From NCBI GenBank assembly GCA_002633025.1, contig NMRB01000926.1, positions 75,528 through 139,527 of the forward strand: a stretch of 64,000 nt of DNA. The letters run 5' to 3'. This document shows, piece by piece, positions 21,853 through 35,091 of this stretch. Position numbers and translations under genes: made by a program. Source of the DNA: Notospermus geniculatus. Lineage: Eukaryota > Nemertea > Pilidiophora > Heteronemertea > Lineidae. Positions within the stretch are counted from its first letter, which is position 1. Each line of letters starts with the position of its first letter. The notes under the pieces were generated by a model. That model saw only the letters and a list, made by a program, of their open reading frames with translations, did not search any database and was not told the origin of the DNA.

Positions 21853-22030
21853 CAGGTGTGATAGAATCTAATGCCCCACCCTCCTGATGTCCCCCTGCAT
21901 TGTTTGTCACAGGATTAGGCTGAGGGTCTTGGTCTGTCTAGAGTCCAATTCAATGGTGCCCGGCGCTTAATCCGTAAATGTATTGCTGGGGGACATCACA
22001 TATCGGGGATATTAGATTCTTTTACAAACC
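21853..22030. mobile_element. GGTGTAA-family foldback (E3)
   Basis: It starts AGGTGTGATAGAATCTAATG and ends ATTAGATTCTTTTACAAACC. Inner hairpin GATGTCCCCCTGCATTG / GGGGGACATCA. The core TTAATCCGTAAATGTATTG is the reverse of that at 11560. Confidence 0.65.
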
Positions 22031-22212
22031 GGCGAAGAGTTGTTGACCCGACCCTGTCAAATTACACTTAACCCTTGACTGCAAGAGACCGACTCCTACC
22101 ACCGATAAGCGCGCCACCCTTTCTCATTATTTATGCATGAGGTGGTGTGACGTCACTGGTGTCAAACACCAACAGCCTTGGAATGACGACTTATTGTTGA
22201 TTTCATACCATN

Positions 22213-22300
22213 TCAATGTTTACAAACATTAAACGTAAACAATGTAAACATCAATGTTTACAAACATTAAACGTAAACAATGAAGTCGTGATATATTATC
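22213..22300. repeat. 38-bp tandem repeat, two units
   Basis: ATCAATGTTTACAAACATTA begins each of two near-identical 38-bp units, which themselves contain ATGTTTAC/GTAAACAT inverted words. It fills the space between the two copies of the duplicated block. Confidence 0.7.
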
Positions 22301-22301
22301 T

Positions 22302-22874
22302 TTAACACCACACCCCTTGCTACGATATAATAAAAGGAGTCGTCCTCCAGAAATTTCGCAAATTTTCGACCCCAACCGGAGTCTTCTTCAGGCTTCACCC
22401 CTTGCTACAAGTGCCCAGATTGCCCCGACTATTTACTGCATATTCAGATATCGAGTGGCAGGGAGCCACTTTTTGATATTTGTACTGAGGGGTGAAAAGC
22501 AACCATGCCAGGTGTGATAGAATCTAATGCCCCACCCTCCTGATGCCCCCTGCATTGTTTGTCACAGGATTAGGCTGAGGGTCTTGGTCTGTCTAGAGTC
22601 CAATTCAATGGGGATGGTGCCCGGCGCTTAATCCGTAAATGTATTGCTGGGGGACATCACATATCGGGGATATTAGATTCTTTTACAAACCGGCGAAGAG
22701 TTGACCCGACCCTGTCAAATTACACTTAACCCTTGACTGCAAGAGACCGACTCCTATCACCGATAAGCGCGCCACCCTTTCTCATTATTTATTCGTGAGG
22801 TGGTGTGACGTCACTGGTGTCAAACACCAACAGCCTTGGAATGACGACTTATTGTTGATTTCATACCATTCATT
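22302..22874. repeat. ~570-bp direct duplication, second copy
   Basis: Second copy of 21637-22211, with foldbacks at 22392-22497 and 22509-22691. Probably an unmerged contig overlap. Confidence 0.85.
22509..22691. mobile_element. GGTGTAA-family foldback (E4)
   Basis: Duplicate of E3 in the second copy of the block; carries an extra GGGGAT near the centre. Confidence 0.65.
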
Positions 22875-23275
22875 CGTTTCTTTGATAACTAAAGATCAAA
22901 GAAAGGGCATTCCGGTATGGAGGAATATACTGACTTATGCCCAAGATCAACACACATTGTATTTCATGAGGTACTGGGTAGGTCTGGAGACAGAAATAAT
23001 AAATAGCTGTTACTGCTTACAGTAGGCTAGGTGTAACGTCTGCCAGAGTTTCCGTACGAACGCCAACCCTTAATTGAACATGCATGTCAGGAGTGCGAGC
23101 CAGATTCTGACAATTGCTGGTAACAAGCGTTGGTCTGCCATGAATGCTAAGTTGTCATGGTAATAGCGATGATTTCTTGAAGGTATCCGTTCGTGATCGC
23201 TGTGATATTGGTGAACTAATTAGTGGTCCGTTGTGCAGTGCCGACACAGCAACATTTCGTCCCAATTCCTTTAAT

Positions 23276-23433
23276 AGGGAGTTTAAGAAATCAAACGATA
23301 AACGTTAACTTTACGACAACGTTACTTATTTTTCATACTGCGAAAAATTCACCAGATTGTATATTGCATTTTCGGTACAAAAAATAACGTTGTCGTAAAT
23401 TTAACGTTTATCGTTTGATTTCTTAAACTCCCT
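23276..23433. mobile_element. 158-bp MITE with AGGGAGTTTAAG ends
   Basis: Inverted ends AGGGAGTTTAAGAAATCAAA and complement, about 50 bp each, around an AT-rich centre. AAT flanks both sides and may be the target duplication. Full-length relative of 7768-7839. Confidence 0.8.
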
Positions 23434-26400
23434 AATATCACCAGCTAGGAATGAGTTGACGATTTTGAACCTTGAAATATCAAGGCCGAGGCTCCCTTCG
23501 CCTTCCTGCGTAGTCCAGGGACTACGGTAGATATAGAGTAGTCCAAGGGCAAGCGATTATATGAATTGATGGTTCAAGATGGGATTTCGTGATTGCATGG
23601 GCGAGTCGCTTGCTTATAAATTATCTGGACCTCTAACAAGATGGGACCACGTACAGCCCGTCTAGTCCACGTGATGATTGACTCTATCGGTTCAATTAGC
23701 TTAATCCTCCTCATGAGATGCCACACCTGTGACAAACACCCCTCTTCCTGACGACGGTGACGTGATTCGATTGATACTCTTGCTGATTAAGTGTCTGGAC
23801 CACTCAGCATCACCTGAAGTCACCATACGTGGAGGGATTTCTTCCTGTCCTATTAATACAAGATGAGGACCAGATGCGACCAGGAAAAGGGGCCGTGTCT
23901 TGTAACGACATAAGGTTTGGCATGGTAGGATAAGGCTGCTGTACGTATAGGTACAGTGAAAGGTTGGCATTATACTGAAACCTGTGCTTTTCAGAGTGAT
24001 CAAATTCTATTTGGTATTTTGTTAAGGACAACGTGATTGGCTGGCGAATATTCGAGTCTGATCACGTGACTTAGCCGGGTTATCTCACTGAGTTGCCGCC
24101 TATCTCGTACTTAACCATTTCCAGGCACCAAAATCGATACACATCATCCCCATCAATGCATTGGTCGGTTGTCATTTGGTGACGACTCAATCAATGTATA
24201 AAAAGTATGGCGTGCAATATGGCATGGTGGTTGGAGAGTTCTTCCATTTCTCTTATTAGGACTAGGGACCGAAGGGAGTGAGATATCCGTGGAGCTAGCC
24301 AGCAACTGAAGTGCTGTAGCCAGTAGGGCCACTTTAAAAGAACAGCAGAAGCGGTGACTGCTATAGGTCAGTCACATGACTGACACTAAACTGGTGGTAT
24401 TTTTGTCACCTTTTAGACGCTGAAAACTGCTTTCTCTCAATAGGCCCCTACTCGGGTTGCTGCAATTACTCGCTGATGAACGCAAGAACATATTCAGAAA
24501 CCTTCACATGATACACCCAATTACTGTTAAATGATCAGCACTACCCCAGTCGTCTATCCAGGCTCTTGTTTGTCATCTGGTACAGAGAGAAACGCCCCCA
24601 GGACCACTTCGTTATCTTTGTGCAACCACTGCGCATCATGCCAGTGAAGGCGTGAAGGCAATGAAAAGATGGTTTTAATGACTGGATCTCGCCTCAAACA
24701 ATTTTCTGTTTCCCCTATGCTTCTTTCGTCATTCCGGTTTTTTGTTTGTGGAACTGAATGCGGGAATCATGGCATAGCCTCTCTCGAAGACTCAGTATGT
24801 ATAACTCGACTGCTCCACACAGGGAAGCCCTATCACATTCCTTTCTCCAAGCAAGCAACGGGAATTACCAGCAGTTGTTGCTGTTCGTGACCTCTGAAAG
24901 CCCCTCTTGTTGTCACCGACGTGCCGAATCCTCCTCACCGGAGGACTTTGTCTCCTGGCAGCATTCCTTCCCTGACTAACGCTGACATCCACCGGTATTT
25001 CTCCGGCTAATTGCCCGGATGATCGATATGTACGCGCGGGTTATCAACGAGAAAATGGTACCAGATTGGACCATAATGCGACTTGTTAGCGACTAGAATA
25101 AAATGCCACTCTCATTTGGGATCAATTTATACTCTGGGTAGGGAAGATTGACGTTCTTTTGTCAAATTTGATGGCCCAGCATTGACAGGGGATAAGCGAT
25201 AAACAAAGGGGTGTCATCCCTTTCTCTGCGGCGACTCCTTCCTTATATTACTTAATGATGATTCTAGGTTCTTTGCTGTATGATAACCAGATGGACACAA
25301 AATGCTCCGTTTTCAGCCGAGGCTGCACTTTAATCAGTTGCATCATTCGTCTGCCTCTCTTGATCGTGTTAACTAAGTAACACCCTTTACCTTTTAATCA
25401 TCTCCTTTGATCTGCAGGGCGGCAACATCTAATGCTTGAAAAACCACCTTGTTTCCCGAACCTCGCGAAAGGCTCCTTCCTGTTGCAATCGCTTTATCCG
25501 GTTCAGGTCTGATCTGAATATAGAGGGGGTGTTTGTAATGTACAGCGTCGAAGAAAAAACGGATCTTCGTCTATTAGATAGCATTCTGCCTATGGTGGGC
25601 GAGAGATCCGACAAGCATTGGAAATGTTGAAGAACATCCAGAATGTTCTAAAGAAGACAACGTTTCCTGTCAACGCATGATCCGAATGGTGAGAAAATGT
25701 TGTACCTTTGCAGCCCTACAGGGAAAAGATTCTGGTGAGATATATGGTGGGCTGAAACAGTCATACGGCTTACTCCGTCATCTTTGCTTCCCGAGACATT
25801 CTGTCATCGTACACGACATTCGAAGGACGCAAGGCGGAGACGGATCCAGCTATCCGCGAAACACAACCGCGCAGTGGAGCTGCGAGCTGTTGCAGAATCA
25901 GAAGGTGAAAGAATTGGCTCTCTGCATGGTTACCATTTGACCGATTTCGTCAACTCTGGCTGGAGCAAGAGTTACCACATCTCCCAAAGACATCCCAGAA
26001 GAGAAGAGGACACAAGCACGCTACGATTCAATATCGTTTTCCGACGTTTTTGTGGAAACATGATCGTCTTATTGCGATTACCATGCGTGTGAGTATGGTA
26101 CCGTATTCCACATTGCCAATGATTGAAATTCAGCAAAGGACGCTGTACGGAGTCGATGAAGGTCACACGATGGATGAGGAGGAGGCGGACCTCCTCCATT
26201 ACTCATGTCCCAATCTCCCCGTTTACTTATAGCACGAGTCCCAGATCTAAGTGGTACACCTATAAAAAGCCAATCCAATCCGTTCATTATCATGTTATCA
26301 GCAAGGTTTGTTCATGGCTTTTGTTGCCAAGGAAGCAAGACCAGATGAGATCAGAGTGGTTATCTACCACTGAAGGTCACCAAGCCTTTATAAGGTTACA

Positions 26401-29400
26401 GAGACTGGTCAAACAGGATCCTTTATGTTACATTCCCTTTGATCTCTCTCCCGACTTTTAACGTTGCCTTTGAGCAAAAGGAAATGTACGCATGCATCGT
26501 TATTCTCTTTGGAAGATTCGTTTCCCCTTCCTGGCCACCAAGACATGTTCAAGCGCTAGACGAGTCTTTAAGAGTGGCTGACGTCTCAGAGAGTGGCTGA
26601 CGTCGATCAAGACCCGCATGGCCAGGATTGGTTCAGATTTCATACCTCCATGCAACAAACTATTGCCTCTCCTGAAACGTATACGCATGATGACTAGTCT
26701 GAGCTATTTACCCGAGGAAATTGGCTTGTTACTCTCTGTTTTCGTCTGCTCGTCATGGTAACTGGAAGCAATCAGAACCGCCAATAGACATTGATCTACA
26801 AACAAGCAATTCGGTGTCCACAGTCGCCCGGTGGCTGAAAAGCAATTTGTCGAAGCAAATTGAATTCATCGTCTGGGATCCTGCGGCGTCCAAGTTAAGA
26901 TTTGACTGAAATTATGTTAACGCTTCGTGTATAGATTGCTGGGAACAAAGATCCGATCCAAAGGGATGTTTTCAGCCCAGGGGCTAATCATATCAAAATT
27001 CGCCACGATTTTCTTTCGATTTTCGATTATTATTCATCGGACTTTGAACCGAGTCCCGAAGGTTGATAAGATGATCATCCATAAGCGATCGTTAAACTGA
27101 TCTGTTGGTTCCATTGATTCAAAGAAGGGGAGGTCTATCCCTCGTTTCGACAGCCCCGGCCGTCTTGAATTGCACATGCGCAGTTATATCTGGTGGGCAA
27201 ATTCGTATCTCACGACCAATCACATGCGTTGGTTTATATACCCACCAGATAAGTGCGCGCGCACAAAACCTCGGTAGAAACCATGATGGCGGGAAGCTGT
27301 CGATGATTTAGTACATCGGTGGTTTTGTTTTTGAGATAACTCCGAGAATGGTAGGCCCTAATGGTTCTGAATTCAATTCAGAGCCAGTTGCTTGTCCGAG
27401 TCTGTCACAGCGACAGCAATCAGTCATCTGTTTTCAAGATTCGCTACGATCGGTAATGCTTTACGGACATGAGACACTCACAGCATGACCTTCTCATGAT
27501 TGAGCACTGTGTCCGGGTATCGATCGCCAATCATGAAAGGTAATGCTAACCAGATGAATCTCACCAATAAGAATGGGATGAACGCACAGATTTGTTTGTG
27601 GTATATCCTGTTAATGCCTCATAAGAAGGCTTAGAACGAATCAGTCGAACCGATGAGAAGTCGTAGGGAGAATGATGATGCCAGAGATAGACGATTTTAC
27701 GATTTTCGTCTCGACTATTTTGAGAGGCTGGTTCATTCCCATGCCGATCTTCATACAACTGAGATGGTTTTTTCCAACCTGTCATCGAAATATCACGCAA
27801 CCCGTCCCGCATCACCGGCTATGATGCTTCGCTTGCGCAAGGAGGCTGTCAACCATACAAGATGCAGTAAAAACCGACCCTGGGATGGTGCCTGGGAGAA
27901 CCATGGCCAATCCGAGATATCAGAACCATATCGGTTCGGTTAGTGACGCATTCGGATGAACCCAGGGCATTAAATTCACGGGGAGCGAAATCGGCTATAG
28001 GGAGATCACAAGGATTACCAAGCGTAGATCCCCGAGCACCGAGACATTATCTCATTCTGGATCATTACTTATAGCATTGTGATCTGACAGAGAGACAGAC
28101 TATACTATTCCCGAGTTATGAGCACCATAAAGAATAAAGACTGATGACTTGACGTATTCTGGAAGCAACCAGATTAGGGGTGCCCGTGCCGTGAGCCAGG
28201 TATGGGGACTCCGAGATAACACAACAACAACGAACGACAACGACACCCCGTCACTTCCTTCGACGAGTTCTTTTGGCACGCCAATACTAAAATAGGAAAG
28301 GAAAGGAAATGCCCCCATGATATACCAGTAGACCGACTTCACGGCTGCTGACGGGTTGGTCTGATGCACCCAGGTTCCGTCACCAGCATCCGACCGCCAT
28401 TCGCGAACTCCGGAGCCATTTCCAGGACAATCAGTCCTGACTGCAGCAGGAGGTGACTCCAACCATTCCCCACGGCTCTTCACAGCGTATCAGAGACATT
28501 GATTCCAAGGACTACAGTTCCGGCCACATCAGTTCCCATTTCCTTGTTCCAACATCACTGAAACGCCCTTAATCGTCATTCCATGCGAACTAAAGAGCCC
28601 TTATGGTAAAACATACACGTATTATGATATTCTTTACTCCCTTGGTGATAAATATGATCTGATAAATCGTTCTATTGCCTTCCTCTCTTCAAACCAAGGC
28701 AGGAGATATCAATTGTCCTAATCGGCTTCCGTGCTCATCTCTAAAGACGTATGTAGGTGTAAGTAACCTTTTGATCTACGGGACTTTGTCCTTTCTCGCA
28801 CAGATCAGGTCGGATCGACTTATTTCCCGGGCCCAGTATTTCGGAGAGGGGCGAATTTCGGAAACGACGTAAAGCTTTCCTAAAAATGGTTATCGGTTGA
28901 ACAGAACAAGGTTTGCGTGGTTGACTGTGCTTTCCAATGAAAATAGCTCTTCGCGAGACAAATTTGGAATCAAATGATATTATTGGGTGGGGTGGGGGCG
29001 TGGTCACATGCTGCACCTCCAGTACCTCGATGGGTTTGCGATCAATCCGTTACCATCGTAAGTATAAAGCGATTGATTTATCCATCCATCGAAGAGTAAT
29101 TAGTCCATTGAGGTAATGTAATTTGAGTCTTTAAAGGAAAGGCGACCACCAAACCAACCAACACGAGTCGAGTGCAAACAGTGAAGGCTAGTGCCGCAAG
29201 CTTTGCATCAGCGGAGATTCCGAGTCAAGAGCACGTTCCTAGGCGGAAAAGATCGCAACAATCCAAAGAAAATTGACCAACCAGAAGCATTAATCATGCT
29301 TTGCAACGGCGACACCCGACAAAAATCAGCCGATAGCTAGCAACCGAACGACCCGAAACACACTCAATTTGTCATGACTGTGAAAGGCTCCAACGACTTT

Positions 29401-29924
29401 CCCCGTGTCACTGACATTGCTCAATCGACATCATCACACTAAAGAGGTAAGGCACCAATTTTCCTCTAATCTCAGCTAATAATATCAGCGGCTAACGCTT
29501 CCTTCAATATTGGCTTTCAAAGTCAACCATCAAGACTCGAGCACGTTTGGCTTAGTAAATTACATGGCTTACGGCCAGCCTTTACCATGAACTATGAAAG
29601 GAAGCCAACATCCGCCCCGGGATGTTTAAGATGCACGTTGGGAATCATCTAACGATTACAGAACCAGCCTTCGATGTTGCCTCGCCTTGATGCTCCGTTT
29701 GTTTTATTGTATGTTTTGTAGCAAACATCAAACAACGGATCGCATTATGAGAAATGGGCTTCGTTTGGTGAAGTCCATTGATTTCGGGCTTCTTTTTACG
29801 ACTGATCTTGGCAATTGACGGTGGGATCGTGGTTGAGGAAAACGATCGTGGTAATGATCCCTCATCGCTTTTTGTTCCCAGTCGAATACACGAAAGGAAA
29901 TATGAACATGTAGGTACATGTACG
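23434..29924. other. 6.5-kb stretch without recognisable genes
   Basis: Many short overlapping frames exist on both strands, but none shows a family, a consistent exon chain or a codon pattern I trust. TATA-like words occur at 24196 (TGTATAAAAAG) and 27236 (TTTATATA, with CCAAT 20 bases upstream), so a first exon or non-coding transcript is possible. The stretch is low in the foldback elements seen elsewhere. Confidence 0.4.
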
Positions 29925-30072
29925 AGGTGTAGCGTTTTCTAGTGTTCCCCACATCTCACTCTTTCCATATGTACAAAGCTGGAGATATCATGACTTTTCG
30001 ACAGGGGCACATAGGGAAATCCGGTCACTCTCGTTTCACTATAATGAGGGGAACACTATGGCACTTTACATC
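29925..30072. mobile_element. GGTGTAA-family foldback (E8)
   Basis: It starts AGGTGTAGCGTTTTCTAGTG and ends CACTATGGCACTTTACATC, with TGTTCCCC mirrored by GGGGAACA. Resembles E1 at 10969. Confidence 0.5.
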
Positions 30073-31081
30073 AATACATTACCATCATTGGCAAGTATAA
30101 CATTACCATCAGTCAAACAAGTGTGCAGACGACAGCCAGTTTCAAACCAGAGACTATTTGTTTGCCAGAGATTATCATCACACAACGAATATTTTTCAGA
30201 ACCGGTAACTATTTGAACATTTCCTATAAAGTAACCGCAAGAAGCATACTAGACTGGTCCTGTAAACAATGGTTGGCAACTGACGTCAGAGTATGACGTA
30301 TGTAGGACATTTTGCCAGGAAAAAATATTGTAATAAGTAATCCCGATCTCTACAGAAGTGTACTCAGTGAATCACCATAATATCATACCCTAGAGGGCTG
30401 CCCAAAATCAGATTTTAAAACTGCTTTTGTCCTTGAAGCATAAATACGTATACATCAAGATAAGTTTTCTTATCCAGTTTATGCTCAGAAAGCACTTTCC
30501 AATTTTGAGAGGATAATATTTTCTCGCCAGGGAAAATAATGATACAGTTACGAGTATACAAGTCATCAGTGTTGGGCAGCCAGAAGGACTACAAAATGCA
30601 TGAAATTTGTCACAAATCCACAAGGAAGAATTTACCTGTACATACAAAGAGTAATACTATGTTGCAGTCTGGTGTGTTGACCAGATGCTGCTCTTACAAA
30701 TGATGCTGTAAAGATCAAACAGAGCTCTCAAGAGATCAAAGCAACCCAGCATCATTTTCCCCTCTTCCTGATTCTACCAGGACACAAGCAACATGTCTGC
30801 TTTTGATTAATTTTTATTCATCAAACTATAAACACCTACAAAACAGAAAATATTCATCTCTTTCACGGCCTCTAAACATCAAACAATACAAACATCTTTG
30901 TACTTATGCTATATTTACAAACAATATCTGTTGCACAACAAACGCAGAACTAGGGTGTTGTCAACTGCCTGTTCTTTCCTGCACATGTGACCCACGGTAC
31001 CACAGCTGATCGGGCAGAAAAAGTATCATAAACACATGGAACTAATGATCTAATTGAAAATCAATGAAAATACTTGTAATG
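30073..31081. other. No gene seen; possible distal 3' UTR
   Basis: No exon found. A minus-strand AATAAA at about 30812 (TTTTTATTCATC on the plus strand) could end a very long 3' UTR of the Kelch gene, but this is speculative. Confidence 0.3.
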
Positions 31082-31200
31082 ACAGTTTTCCACCCCTCAA
31101 TACAAGTGCCCAGACCAAGTGCCCAGACTGGCCAGACTTTCACTATCTGTTCAGATACCCAATGCCAGGCAGACTGCACTTTTGACACTTGTTCTGAGCA
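31082..31200. repeat. AAGTGCCCAG foldback, third member
   Basis: CCACCCCTCAATACAAGTGC, then CAGATACCCAATGCCAGGCA, then CTTGTTCTGAG match the foldback at 21728 in the same order, with more divergence. Confidence 0.5.
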
Positions 31201-31734
31201 TGGAGGTACATGTATAATAAAGTTAGATGGAGAGATACGTCCATGTTCCGAGGGATGTTTCTTCTGGACCACCGGTGTGGCATGGTCAGTGATTCTGGGC
31301 TGAGATATAGGCCTACTCCAGTCATGGACAAACTGACTATTTTGGTTACAGATACGAAGACCAAAAGGAGCTTCACATTGGGGTTCACTCTTGTACATGA
31401 ACATCTTCCACAAATGGTAACAGTAACATATCATCAAGATAAGGGAGGTTGTTTACTGAACGACTGACAGAACTGTTACCAAAAGCAATTTTACCTCACA
31501 TCACAAAACCAGATTCACTCAAACCACTCTTTGACAATGTTCATCTACTAGCCTACTACCACTTCACTTCACAGCACTGGACTAGGGGAGGTTGAGAAAA
31601 AGGTTCCTGTTCAAAGTAATGAATGCAGATCACCTGGAGAACTCACAGTCAAAAAACGCAAGGAACGGGCATGATCAGAATGACAAGCGTGACAAGCGCC
31701 ATGATAATTATGTCGACATTATGCCAACCGATGT

Positions 31735-31904
31735 CGCTTTTTCTAAGCAATTTTCACCTTGTGAGTGGTCCAATGTCAGCTGATCAACAACAGCCACAGG
31801 CAAAAACACTGTTTGTGGTAGCTTTTTCTAAGCAATTTTCACCTTGTGAGTGGTCCAATGTCAGCTGATCAACAACAGTCACAGGCAAAAACACTGTTTG
31901 TGGT
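31735..31904. repeat. 85-bp tandem duplication
   Basis: GCTTTTTCTAAGCAATTTTC begins two adjacent near-identical ~85-bp units (31735-31819 and 31820-31904). Non-coding. Confidence 0.9.
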
Positions 31905-33179
31905 AGTTTCCTTGGCCTCAGCATGGCTTTTCCTAACGGCAATTATCACTTTTAGGTATGCACTCCGGTCATTGGCTTACAGTCAAAGGCTTCCAAAGCT
32001 GGGATAGACATCACAGTGTGACTAACACTAGTACACCATCTCCCATCCCCCAAACATGGCATGAGGTTACCTAAAAATAACCTTCCAAGATCTAATTTGC
32101 TGATGGAAGTGATACTGTGTTTTTTTAAGAATCGCCTATTTAATCCAGGGACATGGCAAAGCTATCTTTCTGACGATGTTAACAAGGGTATAATCACAAC
32201 TTGCATGACTGCCATCCTAATGGCCATGGAGTGGAAACAAGACTGCAGAACAAATTGGGCACAGCTCCCTGGCCTAATATGCCCGACATGTCATATTATG
32301 TCCCTTCCTTCAGGTAACTACCAAGACATGCTACAGACAGACATGACAAGTCATGACATAAAGAACCCACAGAAAAACCTAGGACATGGGTAGACTTTTG
32401 CTGACCAAGTCAACCTTCAGAAGATTACATTCACAAACATCCGACATCGTGCACTAAAAAAACAACTGTCAGTGATAGTGATTGGAAAAAAATGTGCATA
32501 AAAATAAAATCACAGATTTGCTATACATGTAATATAGAAGATAAAAAAGTAAAATCACACTCTACACTCAAAACATGACACTAGGACCCCTAGTTTGAAT
32601 AAATAACACAGGTTGGTTTCAGAATTGAGCTGCTGTGACTACAGTCAGATCCAGCCCTGACCATGAAATTCATCCTGAGAATATCAGAGGTTCCAGCACT
32701 CGCTCCCTTTGTCACGGCATATGCAGTGATGGAGGGAAGGAGCGTAGATCTCAGGATGGTGAAATAGGGGATGACGATGTCATGCATGTCCCTCTTATAT
32801 AGAAAGAATGGACCAACTAGTAAGGTCAGTCTAGACGGCTAACTTATCAATGAACTAAATAAGGTCTTCAATAACCCAATCAAGGCTGTCAAGCGTGTAA
32901 TGAGCAAGGGAATCAATAGAAATTCGGTCTGTTGATTATAATATATACTGCGATTAATGTAACGGATTGTGGCCGCGCTGAATAATTATGATTGATATGA
33001 GTTCATCTAGAGATCATGGTTTAAGGGTAAATACATCGTGAACTTGCAGGAGGTAAAGAATTGACTTGAGAGGTCTAGATCTGACCAAAGTAACATGCCA
33101 ACAGTATCCTCTAAAAATCGGGATTCTACAACGGGTTATAGCTACATGTTGCTCAGAGAACTCATCTTGCAACATACAT
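31905..33179. other. No gene seen; contains one foldback
   Basis: No exon recognised. A CTCAGGATGG-family foldback lies at 32671-32762 (CATCCTGAGAATATCAGAGG ... CTCAGGATGG). Confidence 0.45.
32671..32762. repeat. CTCAGGATGG-family foldback
   Basis: Both ends are present: CATCCTGAGAATATCAG at the left and ATCTCAGGATGG at the right, with CACTCGCTCCCTTTGTCA mirrored by GGGAAGGAGCG. Confidence 0.65.
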
Positions 33180-33288
33180 TGGGTGATTTCAGAGTTAGTT
33201 TTTAACACCGGTTTTACAATGCTTTAAAGCTTTATAATGCTTTAAAGCATTATAAAACCGGTATTAAAACCAACTTTGAAATCACCCA
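33180..33288. mobile_element. 109-bp hairpin MITE
   Basis: TGGGTGATTTCAGAGTTAGT ... ACCGGTTTTACAATGCTTTA is mirrored by TAAAGCATTATAAAACCGGT ... GAAATCACCCA. Almost the whole element is stem. Confidence 0.75.
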
Positions 33289-34368
33289 TTGTGTCATAAA
33301 AATAATGCAATAACATTCACAAGGTCTCCCTTAGATCCCCTGAGTGCTTTTGAGGGGCAAATCCTCAGCACTAATGTGGAGGCAACGAAGACTGATCTCT
33401 GTCTTATGGTTAGCAACACCAGAGTGTAGTGTGCATAATGGCCTTCTATTGACACATGTACATGTACGTCGCCACATTACATGTTGTTTATTACCGGGTA
33501 CCTCACGAAACTTGTTAGTGCACAGGCACGTCATCACATAAACATACATGTACTAACTATTGAGAACGACATGAAATGTGTCACAAACAACCCTACTCAA
33601 CAACAATATGGTTTTGTTAGACCGACACTAAAAGAAGAACATCATGGAATCTTTGCACCTCCCGGCATGCCTGGGGTAATCTCATAAACCATGCAAAACC
33701 ATTTATAGCACTGAGACCATCATAAATAAGCCTAGAAAATAATAAGCTTTGTTCAGACAGAATGGAAGGCTCAGCAGGGTAGGTGTGACTGAATAGAATT
33801 CCTTTGATAAATAAAGTGGAACAGCAAGATACTACTAATATTCAAATCTTCGATCAGATGAGTCCTTTTAGATAATAAAGTACATTATAGTGTATCCCCA
33901 CGGGCATAATGTTTCGTGTTACTCTGTTGGGTAAAATTATACAAATGTACTACTACATGTACTACTGTAATCCGACCAAAAGAATATGAGTTCGTACATG
34001 TCGATTTTGTGTTTTTTGAGAATTTACAATGTAGGACATTCCATTCCATTGACATAACACACGTCGGGAAATTTTACAGATTTGATCTGAACCAATTCAA
34101 TAAAGTTTGAATGTCAAGTTCATATCTCAGAAAATCAAGAGAGGTGCAACTTCACGATAACATATACCGGTAGTAACGCATTCAACTATATTCCACACTG
34201 ACAGGTGGCAAGATTGATGTATTATGCATTGTTTACTTGAGCAACACAATAAGTTGGAAATGCCATGACTATTCTTCTGTTCTAACTACACAAACCTGAA
34301 TGATATTGCCTGCTCAGTCATGAAGTGAATCTATCATCAACTTCCCACATTTACATATTAACCCCAGT
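33289..34368. other. No gene seen
   Basis: No exon recognised. A minus-strand AATAAA at 33486-33491 is a second candidate end for the Kelch transcript. Confidence 0.35.
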
Positions 34369-34506
34369 CAGTGTTTCTGCCAGGAATATTTTTAAGAAGG
34401 GGGGGCAAAGAGAAAATTTGATGAAATTCTTGGTCAAAAACACAAATTTTGAGTATTTTTGACATTTTAAGGAGGGTGGGGACATACCCCCCTGGCGGAA
34501 ACACTG
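34369..34506. mobile_element. hAT-like MITE, 138 bp
   Basis: Ends CAGTGTTTCTGCCAGG and CCTGGCGGAAACACTG are inverted repeats of the CAGTG type common in hAT elements. CCAGT flanks both sides, shorter than the 8 bp expected for hAT, so the superfamily is tentative. The interior holds G-rich/C-rich runs. Confidence 0.6.
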
Positions 34507-35091
34507 CCAGTCAAATTTTGATGACCTGAGCACTATAAAACAATACTGTGACCTGACATGCCTGACCCACGTTAGATATAATTTGACGGTTTACGTTAAC
34601 TAACAGGAATCTATTTTTGAATGGATGAATTCTTGATTTTACATTGGACTTTACAACATGACAACATCTCAATACTCCCATGTTAATGATCATTGACATT
34701 GTCAAATACTAATACAGCACAGATCGGGATGACAACACTGCTCACCTAGGAAACATGGGAAAACTACCGTAACGCATGATGTCTCGGTCCTTCCACGAGT
34801 GGAACCTGGAAGGCTTGCTATGGCTGCAACACGACATTGATTCTGATGACTACACAGCAGAAAGCACTTCACCAGTTTCATTGCCCCTCCAGGCATTGCC
34901 GTGGATCAAACCAGCTTGAATTTGATTTTGCACCATGTGTTGTAAATTGCTTGTTCACGGGAGTCAAAATTCATCTGGCGACCAAGATCATTCCCTGTGC
35001 AGGCACTGAAAATGGTGAAGTATGCTTTGGGCTTACATTGGTGACAAACACGTTCACAACTAGGTAGAAAAGGGATCACAAGAGGCTTGGT

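Larger units (their letters stand above)
21637..22211. repeat. ~570-bp direct duplication, first copy
   Basis: This block is repeated at 22302-22874 with small differences. It ends at the undetermined base at 22212, and the second copy starts 90 bases later, the same picture as the other duplicated contig ends. It contains an AAGTGCCCAG foldback (21728-21831) and a GGTGTAA-family foldback (21853-22030). Confidence 0.85.

Noticed and set aside
24600-28500. Chain of overlapping medium frames suggesting a broken coding element
   Set aside because: No recognisable motif in any frame and no consistent order; chance frames in AT/GC-balanced DNA.
31064-31467. Overlapping Cys-containing frames near 31100-31460
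   Set aside because: The first half is a foldback repeat also present at 21728; no splice context.
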